A stretch of 64,000 bases of DNA from Chryseobacterium jejuense (GCF_900100075.1 NZ_FNEG01000003.1:310001-374000), one strand, 5' to 3'; positions 25,359 to 33,975 are shown, numbered from the stretch's first letter. The notes: generated by a model from the sequence alone, not told the origin. Translations and numbers: made by a program.

Positions 25359-25862
25359 TTAAGCTTCTTCAGATTTAACTTCTTCTTTTTTAGCAGCAGG
25401 AGCAGCTACAACTGGAGCGTCAGATACGATATCGAATTCGAAATTGTACTCAACGTTTCTGTGTAATCTGATGTTTGCAACTACTTTACCAGTTCTCTTG
25501 ATAGTGTTACCTGGGATTTTGATGTATTTCTTCTCTACAGAAACTCCAGCTTTAGCAAGAGCAGCAGAAAGATCTGCATTGTTGATAGATCCGAATAATT
25601 TATCACCAGAACCTACTTTTGCAGGGATAGTAATAGAAGTTTTCTTCAATTGCTCAACTACAGCGTTAGCAGCAGCAATTAATTTAGCTTCTTCTTCTTT
25701 TCTAGCTTCTAAAGTAGCTTCTAAAGCTGCTTTGTTTTTAGGTGTAGCTAAAAGTGCAATTCCTTTAGGTAGTAAGAAGTTTCTTGCATAACCTGGCTTT
25801 ACGCTTACTGTATCAAACTCAAGTCCTAAGTTTTCTACGTCTTGTTTTAGGATGATATCCAT
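25359..25862 (-). CDS. rplI: 50S ribosomal protein L9
   Basis: A 167-residue L9, which bridges the L1-stalk base on the large subunit. The conserved N-terminal domain (MDIILKQDVENLG, KPGYARNFLLPKGIALLAT) is followed by the long central helix and the C-terminal RNA-binding domain (KLFGSINNADLSAALAK, RLHRNVEYNFEFDI). An Ala/Lys/Glu-rich tail of about 18 residues makes it longer than the usual 148-150 aa, common in this group. It is the last gene of the S6-S18-L9 operon, 111 bases after rpsR, with a possible attenuator hairpin in the gap. Confidence 0.98.
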   Translation of the reverse strand: MDIILKQDVENLGLEFDTVSVKPGYARNFLLPKGIALLATPKNKAALEATLEARKEEEAKLIAAANAVVEQLKKTSITIPAKVGSGDKLFGSINNADLSAALAKAGVSVEKKYIKIPGNTIKRTGKVVANIRLHRNVEYNFEFDIVSDAPVVAAPAAKKEEVKSEEA

Positions 25863-25932
25863 TGTTGTTGTCCTTTTTTTAGATTTTAGAGTGATCCAAA
25901 ATCAAGTTAGAATTAATTATTTATTCAGCAAC

Positions 25933-25958
25933 AAAAGAAGAGATTACTCTCTTCTTTT
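25933..25958 (-). promoter_or_regulatory. Hairpin in the rpsR-rplI gap (possible attenuator)
   Basis: An 11-bp perfect stem (AAAAGAAGAGA with its complement, arms 25933-25943 and 25948-25958) closes on four bases. On the reverse strand only a short T-run follows, so it may reduce rather than stop transcription into rplI, or guide mRNA processing. Confidence 0.5.
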
Positions 25959-25973
25959 ATTTATTTTTTTGTC

Positions 25974-26276
25974 TTATTTCAATAAGTCAGCTACGTAAGG
26001 TAGTAAAGAAAGGTGTCTTGCTCTTTTGATAGCAGCAGAAACTTTTCTTTGGTATTTTAAAGAAGTTCCAGTATATCTTCTTGGTAAGATTTTACCTTGC
26101 TCGTTAACGAACTGTAATAAGAAATCAGCATCTTTGTAATCAACGTGCTTAATTCCGTATTTTTTGAATCTACAATATTTCTTTTCAGATTTTGTATTGA
26201 TATCAAGTGGAGTAAGGAATTTTACTTCTGATTCTCCTCCAGCTGAGGCTTGTTTAGCCATTTCATCTATTGCCAT
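25974..26276 (-). CDS. rpsR: 30S ribosomal protein S18
   Basis: A 100-residue small-subunit protein that pairs with S6 on the platform. The conserved core is [26 protein letters not shown], then [19 protein letters not shown] and [14 protein letters not shown]. The N-terminal extension (about 25 residues) is normal for Bacteroidota. It lacks the CxxC zinc-type pair seen in some paralogues, and no second copy is present here. It starts 33 bases after rpsF. Confidence 0.98.
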   Translation of the reverse strand: MAIDEMAKQASAGGESEVKFLTPLDINTKSEKKYCRFKKYGIKHVDYKDADFLLQFVNEQGKILPRRYTGTSLKYQRKVSAAIKRARHLSLLPYVADLLK

Positions 26277-26309
26277 GTCTTGTCTTTTTTAAAAAATAGG
26301 GTTAATTAA

Positions 26310-26651
26310 TTAAGCTTTAGCTGCTTTTACTTTAGCTCTTCTTGTTACAGCATACTCAACAGCGTGCTTGTCAAGTTTTGTAGTAAGGTAACGGATAACT
26401 CTCTCGTCACGTTTGAATGCTAATTCTAAGTCAGCTACTACAGAACCTTCTCCTTTAAATTCGATTAAAGTATAGAACCCATTCTTTTTCAATTGGATTG
26501 GGTAAGCTAATTTTTTTAATCCCCAGTTTTCTTTAGCAACGATTTCGCAGTTCTTTTCTTTGATAAGATCTACATACTTGTTCACTGCTTCCTCTACCTG
26601 TGACTCAGATAGAACGGGAGTTAAAATGAAAACAGTTTCGTAATTGTTCAT
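26310..26651 (-). CDS. rpsF: 30S ribosomal protein S6
   Basis: A 113-residue S6 with the typical ferredoxin-like pattern: [74 protein letters not shown]. It is the first gene of the S6-S18-L9 operon. The promoter at 26686-26716 gives a leader of about 30 bases, too short to hold the S6:S18-binding leader structure known from other bacteria. Confidence 0.98.
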   Translation of the reverse strand: MNNYETVFILTPVLSESQVEEAVNKYVDLIKEKNCEIVAKENWGLKKLAYPIQLKKNGFYTLIEFKGEGSVVADLELAFKRDERVIRYLTTKLDKHAVEYAVTRRAKVKAAKA

Positions 26652-26685
26652 AATGTTAAATGAATTTGTTAATTATTTCGAGGTG

Positions 26686-26716
26686 CAAAATTAGAAATTA
26701 TATTTGTAATATGCAA
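26686..26716 (-). promoter_or_regulatory. Promoter of rpsF-rpsR-rplI
   Basis: On the reverse strand TTG (26714-26716), 20 bases, then TAATTTTG (26686-26693) fit the Bacteroidota consensus. The transcript would start near 26682, about 30 bases before the rpsF ATG. Confidence 0.75.
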
Positions 26717-26754
26717 GAGTATTTATGAAATAATTGAGTGTTAATCGTTGAAAT

Positions 26755-26785
26755 TTGAGTATTGATGGTGTTTTTTGTATCTTTG
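26755..26785 (+). promoter_or_regulatory. Promoter of the secreted protein gene at 26806
   Basis: TTG at 26755-26757, 20 bases, then TATCTTTG at 26778-26785. The promoter sits inside the upstream in-frame extension, which supports the ATG at 26806 as the true start. Confidence 0.7.
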
Positions 26786-26805
26786 TTGAAAGAATTTTTT
26801 ATTTC

Positions 26806-27408
26806 ATGAAAACTAAAATTTATACGCTGCCGTTGTTGCTGATGGGAATTATCTGCTATTCACAAGATAAAATTACCAAGAAGAATGGAACTTCTTTTGA
26901 TGCTAAAATTATAGAAGTTGGAGCTTCAAATATTACTTATAAAGAGTTGGATTATCCGGACGGACCTACTCATTCATTAAACAAATCAGAAATTTATAAA
27001 ATCATTTATGGTAATGGAAAGGAAGACCTTTTGGGAAAATATCATAATGTGGAGGAAGTGAAGGTTTTTATTGCTGATAAAATCAAAGAATTTGGGGCAG
27101 ATAGGGATAATGGAATGCTAAGACTTGCTGTTGAATTTGAAGGAAATAATATTAGAATAAACTCAGTAGACAAAAATGGAAAACTCTATTACGAAGGAGA
27201 TTTGTGGGATTTGAGCAAAGTTGTAGAGTTTCATAAAGTATCCAAAAGGAAAAATGGGGATGCATTTTTGAATATAGTAACCTACAAAGTGAAAAGGTCG
27301 AGTGAAAAACTGGATAAGTTGGTGATTAGAGTTATTAATTATGGTATAGCTGAAGAACTCTCGGAAGCCTTTAAAGATCTAAATATAATGCTAAAAAAAG
27401 ACCTGTAA
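26806..27408 (+). CDS. Secreted protein of unknown function
   Basis: A 200-residue product starting MKTKIYTLPLLLMGIICYSQ, a signal peptide cut near residue 20. The next segment, ITKKNGTSFDAKIIEVGASNITYKELDYPDGPTHSLNKSEIYKIIYGNGK, is the short beta pattern found in many Bacteroidota exported proteins (often followed by other domains), here repeated nowhere else. The C-terminal half has alternating charged strands and no known motif. It is monocistronic, with its own promoter and a terminator that overlaps the stop codon. The catalytic function, if any, is unknown. Confidence 0.75.
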   Translation: MKTKIYTLPLLLMGIICYSQDKITKKNGTSFDAKIIEVGASNITYKELDYPDGPTHSLNKSEIYKIIYGNGKEDLLGKYHNVEEVKVFIADKIKEFGADRDNGMLRLAVEFEGNNIRINSVDKNGKLYYEGDLWDLSKVVEFHKVSKRKNGDAFLNIVTYKVKRSSEKLDKLVIRVINYGIAEELSEAFKDLNIMLKKDL

Positions 27409-27426
27409 ACAACAGGTCTTTTTTAT
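27394..27426. terminator. Bidirectional terminator between the secreted-protein gene and the ClC gene
   Basis: The stem pairs 27394-27406 with 27412-27424 around a five-base loop, with A- and T-runs on both sides. It overlaps the stop of the forward gene and follows the stop of the reverse ClC gene by 12 bases. Confidence 0.88.
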
Positions 27427-27437
27427 TATTAGGAAGT

Positions 27438-28787
27438 CTAGTCTTTTCTGAGTTCCGTTAAAAAATTTACTTTCAATACATCATACAAAGAATGTCTGCT
27501 TACTAAGATAGAAGCAATGGAAGAAACCATGCCGGCAAGCATCAGATGAAAAATCAATGAATGTCTGTCAGTCATTTCCAGCACAATAATGGCTGATGTA
27601 AATGGAGCACGCGTAATTCCGGTAAGAAAAGCAACCATTCCACCTAAAACAACTACGTTGGTCTCATTGGGCGTTAAATGAATCACTCCTGAAATAACAG
27701 ATCCGATACTTGCCCCTGCGGATAAAGCCGGAGCGAAAATACCACCGGCACCACCGGAAGTAAAAGATAGGGCAGGACCTAGCATTCTTAAAATAGGAAC
27801 ATACCAATCTTCGTGTTTATCCTTTGTAAAAAGCACCCTTTCCATTATTTCCTTTCCTGAACCCAAAATTTCACGATTAATGAAATAGGCGATAGAGGCA
27901 ATAATTAAAGCACATACAACCAGAAATACAACATTTGCTCTGTCTGTTTTCAGGGTTTTCTTTTTCCAGCCATTGATCTTAAGCATCATTACGGAAAGTT
28001 GGCTCGCCATAATTCCGGCAGTAGCTGCTACCAGTACGATAGGAAACATCACCATCAGAGAAACATCATTTGTTTTTGGATATCCTAAATACAAATAAGA
28101 TCCAGCTAAAGTTTGGGCCGTAAGACCTGCGATGATAACAGCCGTAAATAAAGCCGTTTTAAAGTAGTTGATATGTGTTTTGGACAATTCCTCTACTGCA
28201 AACACAATTCCGCCAAGAGGAGTGTTAAAAGCTGCTGCAAGTCCAGCTGCAGCCCCAGTCATAATCATATTCTTTTTTGAAATTTTAGGCCACCAATCCG
28301 GAAGATATTCATTTACTTTTCTGAAAACAGAGCCTGCAATCTGAATGGTAGGACCTTCACGGCCCACAGCACCACCTCCAATAACCAGGATGACAGATGA
28401 AACAATTTTAAAGATAATAATTTTAAGGCTTAAAAGGCTTCTGATCTTTTTATGCTCTTTCGGATTAGCAAGTTCTACCGCTGCCATTACCTGTGGAATC
28501 CCGCTTCCTTTGGCATTCGGGGCAAATTCCTTTACCAACCACCACGAAAGCACAAATCCTATGGGGGCAATGATAAAAATCATCCACGCATGCCAGTCAA
28601 AAATAAAGTTCATGAGATGTTCACCCCAGGCAAAAACCTGTGCATACAATACCGCAAAAAAACCGGTAATCACAGATCCAATCCAAAAGGGAATAGCCTG
28701 CAAAAGATTGTGCTTCAGCTGTTCATTCCGGATGTTGTCAAAGGATTTTTTTATAGATCGGCGAATAAGGATAAAGACTTTCAGCAT
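27438..28787 (-). CDS. ClC-family chloride channel or Cl-/H+ antiporter
   Basis: A 449-residue membrane protein with the ClC ion-path motifs: KGSGIPQV (helix D), GREGPTIQIAG (helix F) and GGAGGIFAPALSAGA (helix N). The usual gating Glu is present in GREGP. About ten hydrophobic helices are visible, and no C-terminal CBS pair is present. The N-terminus MLKVFILIRRSIKKSFDNI is cytoplasmic. A partial, decayed copy of the 5' end lies at 30043-30206, and a fragment of the neighbouring gene lies just upstream at 28862-28985. Whether it acts as a channel or an antiporter was not determined. Confidence 0.95.
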   Translation of the reverse strand: MLKVFILIRRSIKKSFDNIRNEQLKHNLLQAIPFWIGSVITGFFAVLYAQVFAWGEHLMNFIFDWHAWMIFIIAPIGFVLSWWLVKEFAPNAKGSGIPQVMAAVELANPKEHKKIRSLLSLKIIIFKIVSSVILVIGGGAVGREGPTIQIAGSVFRKVNEYLPDWWPKISKKNMIMTGAAAGLAAAFNTPLGGIVFAVEELSKTHINYFKTALFTAVIIAGLTAQTLAGSYLYLGYPKTNDVSLMVMFPIVLVAATAGIMASQLSVMMLKINGWKKKTLKTDRANVVFLVVCALIIASIAYFINREILGSGKEIMERVLFTKDKHEDWYVPILRMLGPALSFTSGGAGGIFAPALSAGASIGSVISGVIHLTPNETNVVVLGGMVAFLTGITRAPFTSAIIVLEMTDRHSLIFHLMLAGMVSSIASILVSRHSLYDVLKVNFLTELRKD

Positions 28788-28861
28788 TTGTTGGTTTTGA
28801 GGGATGAAATTACGGCAAAATTTTGAGAATTATATTGTATTCATAAAATTAGGGGCAAGTC

Positions 28862-28985
28862 TTACATGGTCTGAATGGAAAGCTTGGACAGCCGCAAATT
28901 GATGTTTTTTATCTCAAGTTGCAAATCTTCTTTGTGAATAAATTATATGCTTTCTTTTCTTTCCGGATTTAAAAAAAATGAGGCT
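28862..28985 (-). pseudogene. Decayed 3' fragment of the unknown gene located at 30217-30843
   Basis: Reading the reverse strand gives LNPERKESI, an in-frame TAA, then FIHKEDLQLEIKN. This aligns with LNSERKEAIKFIPYENFKIEVKN in the C-terminal part of the intact gene. The rest of that gene is missing. The reading is broken and lies directly upstream of the ClC gene, as the intact gene lies upstream of the decayed ClC copy. Confidence 0.75.
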
Positions 28986-28987
28986 GT

Positions 28988-29074
28988 TTTAGCCTATTCG
29001 CTGCCGATATGTTAACCAGCGTTTCCTCAGTTTCGAGTAAATATTCTGCTGTTATACAATAGATGGAATAAAAA
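28988..29074. other. Intergenic remnant between the decayed fragment and the T9SS gene terminator
   Basis: Together with 28788-29108 this is about 320 bases without an intact gene. It holds the decayed fragment at 28862-28985 and the terminator at 29069-29100; nothing else was recognised. Confidence 0.6.
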
Positions 29075-29100
29075 AATCTCACTCGTTATTGAGTGAGATT
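29069..29100 (-). terminator. Terminator of the T9SS cargo gene at 29109
   Basis: A 10-bp perfect stem (29075-29084 with 29091-29100) is followed by a T-run on the reverse strand. Confidence 0.88.
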
Positions 29101-29108
29101 CTAATATT

Positions 29109-29894
29109 TTAATTTTTAATAAACTTGGCGTTTAAATCTCCAATCTTATAAAAATAAGTTCCTTTTATCAGATTTTCGACGTCAATAGAAACTGTATTAT
29201 CACTGGTTCCAAAAGTTTTATTTATAACAATTTTTCCCGTCATGTCATAGACTTCCACTTTATTGCTTCCGTTTCCGGGGTTTGAAATAGTAAGGGTCTT
29301 ACTTGTAGGAATTGGGAAAGCTGCCAGCTTAGCTGTATTTTGGATTTCCTTTGTTGCCAGTACGGAGGTCGGTAAACCAAATACTGTATAAATCGATTGG
29401 TCACTGGTGGTCTCATTCTCTATCATGATTTTATTAGTATTTGAAACTGCATCATGAAATACAGCGTATTCTCCTGAGTAGGAAACAGTAATGTCCGGAT
29501 TGAAATCTTTGATAAGAAGGCCATCTTCGTTCATAAGAATCAATTTTCTATGCGTGGTTGTAGAATATTTTCCAGCGGCTACTAAAAACTCTAATTTATC
29601 ATCAGTATTGAAAATGTTTTTAGAAATAGGGTAACTATCCTGGCCACTATCATACCATAAACTGGCAATGTAGTCTGTAGGTATGGGAATATTTACGGTT
29701 TTAATCAATGCAAAGGATGAATTATAAATTTTCAGTGTATTGGTGCCACTTACTAAATTTACATATACCATATCAGTGCCTTTAGCAAAAGCAAATGCTC
29801 TTTCTCCCGTTGCAAAAGTATTCTGTAATGTAATTTGCTGTCCGAACATCAGACCTGTTACTGCGAATGCAGCAGAAAATAATAATTTTTTCAT
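29109..29894 (-). CDS. Secreted T9SS cargo protein
   Basis: A 261-residue protein with a signal peptide (about 1-18, ending FGQ). The C-terminal T9SS type A sorting domain (about 185-261) reads LAAFPIPTSKTLTISN, KVEVYDMTGKIVINK and LIKGTYFYKIGD, ending FIKN. The central part has repeated short beta strands (TDMVYVNLVSGTNTLKIYNSSF, DKLEFLVAAG, HRKLILMNEDG) reminiscent of a beta-propeller fragment; this is inference. The gene lies between two decayed gene copies, so it appears to have been placed within a duplicated ClC locus. No partner gene was seen. Confidence 0.82.
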   Translation of the reverse strand: MKKLLFSAAFAVTGLMFGQQITLQNTFATGERAFAFAKGTDMVYVNLVSGTNTLKIYNSSFALIKTVNIPIPTDYIASLWYDSGQDSYPISKNIFNTDDKLEFLVAAGKYSTTTHRKLILMNEDGLLIKDFNPDITVSYSGEYAVFHDAVSNTNKIMIENETTSDQSIYTVFGLPTSVLATKEIQNTAKLAAFPIPTSKTLTISNPGNGSNKVEVYDMTGKIVINKTFGTSDNTVSIDVENLIKGTYFYKIGDLNAKFIKN

Positions 29895-30042
29895 GTTATA
29901 GTTTATTTTTAATCCTTCTCTTAGTGAAGATTGTTATTAAGTGCAACCCGATCCATTATCAGAAAGTAATTTCCTTGTAGGGATGGATTTGACACCATCT
30001 CGGTGTTTTATTTTGATTCGAGTGCAAAATAAGATAATTTTC

Positions 30043-30206
30043 TAAAAAAACAGTAATCATAGATGCAATCCAAAAGGGAATAGCCTGCAAAAGATTGTTT
30101 TTCAGTTGTTGATTCCGGATGTTATCAAATGATTTTTTAAGGATTAACGAAAAAGGATGTGGATTTTCAGCATTTGTTGGGCTTGAGGGATGAAATTACG
30201 GCAAAA
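30043..30206 (-). pseudogene. Decayed 5' fragment of the ClC gene (about 40 codons plus leader)
   Basis: The reverse strand from an ATG at 30173 begins like the ClC gene (ATG CTG AAA) but hits a stop at codon 10. Another frame reads KSFDNIRNQQLKNNLLQA and then IPFWIASMITVF, clearly matching the intact N-terminus. The leader also matches (GATGAAATTACGGCAAAA). Homology stops near 30043, so the copy is truncated. Confidence 0.88.
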
Positions 30207-30216
30207 AATATGAATT

Positions 30217-30843
30217 TTAAATTTCTTCTAAAAATTTTGAAACTGTTACAGCATGTTCAACGTTTAGTGCATTAGGTATTCTCAAGCCTGTAATATTGTT
30301 TTTAACTTCAATTTTGAAATTTTCATAAGGAATAAACTTAATAGCTTCTTTTCTTTCTGAATTTAAAAATGTCATTGTTTTGTATGGATCACTGCCCAGA
30401 ACATAATAATCTTTAAAGTCTTTGTTTTCTTTAAAATTGATATTAAAATTACTGAATATTCCGGCGATCCTGTCTGCCAGATTTTTCCTGTTGATAGAAA
30501 TAAAGGCAAAATCTTCCTTCATTTCCTTTAATCCCCAAATCTCCAATGAGTCATATTTATCTGTGTTACGGGCTCCTCTGAATGAAGTTTCTATCAGATT
30601 AACGATGAAAAGATAAAAAGTGCTTGTTTTACTTTTGGTGGTAATATGATAACAGAGCTTGGGTTCTTCTAAAAAATCTATATTTTGAGATTTGAATTGA
30701 TGGTATGGAGAATCTTCAATATCTACCACTGTAACGTCATAAATTGCAGATAATTGGTTGTGAATTTCTAAGATTAACTCTTCATCTTCTTTGGAAAAGT
30801 CAAATAATTTAGTCACATATAGTTTTCTGAAATCTAGCTCCAT
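30217..30843 (-). CDS. Protein of unknown function
   Basis: A 208-residue protein without signal peptide or membrane helix. It has no catalytic motif recognised. Notable stretches are LFDFSKEDEELILEIHNQLSAIYDV, SPYHQFKSQNIDFLEEPKLCYHI, and SRGARN-like FRGARNTDKYDSLEIWGL. The fold looks alpha/beta. It lies upstream of the decayed ClC copy at 30043-30206. A broken copy of its C-terminus lies upstream of the intact ClC gene, suggesting that the two genes were once adjacent neighbours. Confidence 0.72.
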   Translation of the reverse strand: MELDFRKLYVTKLFDFSKEDEELILEIHNQLSAIYDVTVVDIEDSPYHQFKSQNIDFLEEPKLCYHITTKSKTSTFYLFIVNLIETSFRGARNTDKYDSLEIWGLKEMKEDFAFISINRKNLADRIAGIFSNFNINFKENKDFKDYYVLGSDPYKTMTFLNSERKEAIKFIPYENFKIEVKNNITGLRIPNALNVEHAVTVSKFLEEI

Positions 30844-31010
30844 TTTGTGTGTTATTTTTGTTTTAAAGATAAATCAGAGTGTCTACTCCGGAATATAAAA
30901 ATACATGATTTTTTATAAAGTTTATCATTACGGAAAAAGTTTGGAAAATTGAAAATTCTAACTCTTAATCAAGGTTCTTTATTTTTAAACACAATATTTC
31001 ATAGCAAAAA

Positions 31011-32441
31011 CTATTTCTTTTTCATTAGATCTTCTATCTTCTGGATCATTTTTGAAGCATTAGTGTTTTCCGGATTTAATACTAATGATTCTTTATAATT
31101 CTCTAACGCTAAAACATAATTTTGATCTGAAAAATAACCTTCACCCAGGCTGTCAAAAGAATTTGCTGATTGTGGGTTTTCCTTAACGTTGATTGTGAAA
31201 ACTTTAATAGCTTCGTCAGTTCTTGAATTTCTCAACAAAATATAACCTATGTCGTTCAATGTATTTTCAAAGTTCCATTTTGGATTTTTTGCTTTTAGGG
31301 AATAATAGATTTTCTCAGCACCAGGATTATTTTTTTTAGAAAATTCAGAGATGATGGTTTCTTCTGCTATTGAATAGTCGTCTGTTAAAGTTTTATCAAT
31401 CATAGCAGCGATATGATTAACAACGCGATATTGAATAGGGAATAGGCTATACCCGTTAGACATCATAACGATGGCCATCTTATTTTGAGGATAAATTTTA
31501 TAGGAACTTACATTTCCACCAGAAAAATTGTAAGAGGTTATATTATTCACTTTACTGATGTCCCATCCGTAAGCAAAAACATCTTTTTTATTACCAAAGT
31601 CAAAGGGCTGCCACATCATTTCTTTTGTTTTTTGATGAAGTAAATTATTTTTACTAAGGTGGCTGCTCCATTTTAAAAATGCCGTAAGAGTTATGGCTAT
31701 ACCGTTGGCAGAATGTGCTCTTGTTCCACTAATGTCTGTGGATTTTTCATATTGTTTTCTTTCAGAATTATAATTGTATTTTACAACACGATGTGGGATT
31801 TTTTCGATAGCATTTGAAGAAAATACAACTTGATTTTTAGTATCGGAAAACTGATTGTTCAGGATGAAATTTTCAAAAGACTGCCCCGTTACTTTTTCAA
31901 TAATCATGGTAAGAAGAAAATAGTTCGTTTGATTATAACTGAATTGCTGTCCTGTTTTAAAATCCATTTTTTCCTTAGAAAGGCGTTCAATAACCTGAGC
32001 ATTAGAATCATTTGCAGAAATATCATTAAAGGCTATGAGATTAGGGATTCCCGAAGAATGGGTTAATAGGTTTTTTACTTGAACCTCCTGCCATTCTTTA
32101 GGCAGGTTTTCAAGATATTTTGAAATCTTGTCTTCCAAAGATAGTTGACCTTTTTCAATCAATTGAAAAGCGGCAATATTTGACATTAATTTTGAGGTTG
32201 AATAGATCCTGAACATTGAATTAGAATCAACCTTTTTATCATTTTCCAGAGTTTCTTTACCATAATACTGTTGAAAAATAATCTGGTCATCTTTGATAAT
32301 TCCAATAGCTAAACCTGGGATCTGATTGATTGCCATCACTTCTTTCACATACTGATCAATTAATGCTGATTGGTCAGTTTTCTGAGCGTAGGCCACAATA
32401 GAAACACTTAAAGCTAGTGCGGTTACAATGAATTGTTTCAT
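31011..32441 (-). CDS. Serine hydrolase (beta-lactamase/PBP4-like fold) with C-terminal TPR
   Basis: A 476-residue periplasmic protein. A signal peptide (about 1-20, ending AYAQ) precedes a class C beta-lactamase-like domain (about 21-350) with nucleophile Ser81 in STSK (S-x-x-K). FSYNQTNYF lies where the Y-x-N motif is expected, but the third position is Gln rather than Asn. Several TPR-like helix pairs (about 380-470; TDEAIKVFTINVKENPQSANSF, YVLALENYKESLVLNPENTN) follow. Such proteins are peptidases or esterases rather than proven antibiotic hydrolases. The substitution makes activity uncertain. Monocistronic; a terminator was not identified within 70 bases. Confidence 0.88.
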   Translation of the reverse strand: MKQFIVTALALSVSIVAYAQKTDQSALIDQYVKEVMAINQIPGLAIGIIKDDQIIFQQYYGKETLENDKKVDSNSMFRIYSTSKLMSNIAAFQLIEKGQLSLEDKISKYLENLPKEWQEVQVKNLLTHSSGIPNLIAFNDISANDSNAQVIERLSKEKMDFKTGQQFSYNQTNYFLLTMIIEKVTGQSFENFILNNQFSDTKNQVVFSSNAIEKIPHRVVKYNYNSERKQYEKSTDISGTRAHSANGIAITLTAFLKWSSHLSKNNLLHQKTKEMMWQPFDFGNKKDVFAYGWDISKVNNITSYNFSGGNVSSYKIYPQNKMAIVMMSNGYSLFPIQYRVVNHIAAMIDKTLTDDYSIAEETIISEFSKKNNPGAEKIYYSLKAKNPKWNFENTLNDIGYILLRNSRTDEAIKVFTINVKENPQSANSFDSLGEGYFSDQNYVLALENYKESLVLNPENTNASKMIQKIEDLMKKK

Positions 32442-32522
32442 ATAATTGGTTCTGTTTTATAAAAGACAATTTAAACCCTGGCTATATTACTTTTCATTCA
32501 AAAATATATCAGATTGTGGCAT

Positions 32523-32554
32523 AAAAAAACCTCCGATTAAAAATCGAAGGTTTT
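32523..32554 (-). terminator. Terminator of the E2 acyltransferase gene
   Basis: A stem with one mismatch (AACCT-C-CGATT at 32529-32539 with AATCG-A-AGGTT at 32542-32552) and T-run on the reverse strand, about 50 bases after the gene. Confidence 0.8.
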
Positions 32555-32607
32555 GTATTTTAGATAATCAGCAGGAAGTAAATTACGCATTGCTGATTAC
32601 TTATTAC

Positions 32608-33912
32608 TTATATTTCTGTATTCAGATCCCAGTTTTCAAGGTAGTCATGAACATGCTTAAGCATCATTCCACCTAGAGAACCATCTACTACTCTGTGGTC
32701 ATAAGAGTGAGACATGAACATTAAGTTTCTGATTGCAATTACATCACCGTCAGCTGTTTCAAGAACTGCTGGTTTCTTAACGATGGCTCCGATGGCAAGG
32801 ATTGCAACCTGTGGCTGAGGAATGATTGGTGTTCCCATAAGGTTTCCAAAGCTTCCAACGTTAGAGATTGTATAAGTAGCTCCTTGAGTATCTTCCGGTC
32901 TTAATTTCTTGTTTCTTGCTCTGTAAGCTAAGTCATTGATGGCTTTAGCAAGACCTGAAAGAGATAACTGGTCCGCATTTTTAATTACTGGAACAATAAG
33001 GTTTCCGTCTGGTAGAGCAGTGGCCATACCGATGTTGATGTTTTTCTTTTTAATGATGTTTTCACCACTTATAGAAACATTAATCATTGGGAAATCCTGA
33101 ATTGCTTTTACTACAGCTTTCACAAAAATAGGCATGAAAGTTAGTTTTTCTCCTTCACGTTTTTCGAAGACTGCTTTGTTTTTGTTTCTCCATTTTACAA
33201 CGTTGGTAACATCTGTTTCAATGAAAGAAGTTACGTGTGGAGCAATTTGTTTTGCTTTCACCATGTTTTCAGCGATGATCTTTCTCATTCTATCCATTGG
33301 AATGATTTCGTCACCTGCAGCGGCAGTAATGGTTGCTGCCGGAGCTGAAACTGCTGGCTTAGGACTAGATGCTACAGGGGCAGCAGCAGTTTGTGCAGGC
33401 TGGTTTCCTCTGTTAGCCACGTAAGCTAAAATATCTTCTTTAGTAATTCTTCCTTCTAAACCGCTTCCTTTGATAGATTTCAGTTCAGCTTCAGAAATAT
33501 TTTCCTGTTGTGCAATTGATTTTACAAGCGGAGATAAATAAAGATCTCCTGAGAATTCTACATTAGATGCAGCTACAGTTTGTAAAGGCTGCTCAATAGT
33601 TGTTAAAGTTTCAGTATCCGGAGCAGCTGCTGGTGTTTCAGAGGTTACTTCCTCAGAAGCAGAACCTTCTCCTTCAATTTCTAAAATAGCAATGGCCTCA
33701 CCTACTTTTGCAACTTCATCTTTTTGCTTTAAAATTTTTACGATTTTCCCCGAAACTGGTGTCGGAACGTCTGAATCTACTTTATCTGTTGCAATTTCTA
33801 CTACAGAGTCATCCTCTTTTACGTTATCACCTTCATTGAATAACCAAGTGATAATTGTCGCTTCCATAACCCCTTCTCCCATGGAAGGAAGCAATAATTT
33901 GTATTCTGCCAT
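32608..33912 (-). CDS. Dihydrolipoamide acyltransferase (E2; branched-chain/pyruvate type)
   Basis: A 434-residue E2 component of a 2-oxo acid dehydrogenase complex. It has one lipoyl domain (residues 1-78, lipoylated Lys in ATDKVDSDVPTP, typical of branched-chain E2). A peripheral-subunit-binding domain follows (LYLSPLVKSIAQQENISEAELKSIKGSGLEGRITKEDIL). The catalytic domain ends with HSYDHRVVDGSLGGMML (His/Asp active site). It is distinct from SucB at 10332. The E1 and E3 partners are not adjacent, so it stands alone. Reverse-strand -7 element TATATTTG lies at 33933-33940. Confidence 0.93.
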   Translation of the reverse strand: MAEYKLLLPSMGEGVMEATIITWLFNEGDNVKEDDSVVEIATDKVDSDVPTPVSGKIVKILKQKDEVAKVGEAIAILEIEGEGSASEEVTSETPAAAPDTETLTTIEQPLQTVAASNVEFSGDLYLSPLVKSIAQQENISEAELKSIKGSGLEGRITKEDILAYVANRGNQPAQTAAAPVASSPKPAVSAPAATITAAAGDEIIPMDRMRKIIAENMVKAKQIAPHVTSFIETDVTNVVKWRNKNKAVFEKREGEKLTFMPIFVKAVVKAIQDFPMINVSISGENIIKKKNINIGMATALPDGNLIVPVIKNADQLSLSGLAKAINDLAYRARNKKLRPEDTQGATYTISNVGSFGNLMGTPIIPQPQVAILAIGAIVKKPAVLETADGDVIAIRNLMFMSHSYDHRVVDGSLGGMMLKHVHDYLENWDLNTEI

Positions 33913-33975
33913 TTTTGATTTTTAGATTTTGACAAATATATAAAAAAAATCGGTTTTTTTATGAAATATATAATT

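Noticed and set aside
26652..26685. Autoregulatory S6:S18-binding leader before rpsF
   Set aside because: The predicted leader is only about 30 bases and shows no suitable hairpin.
28345..28826. Two forward frames opposite the ClC gene
   Set aside because: Antisense shadows of a conserved membrane protein, with no start context or homology recognised.
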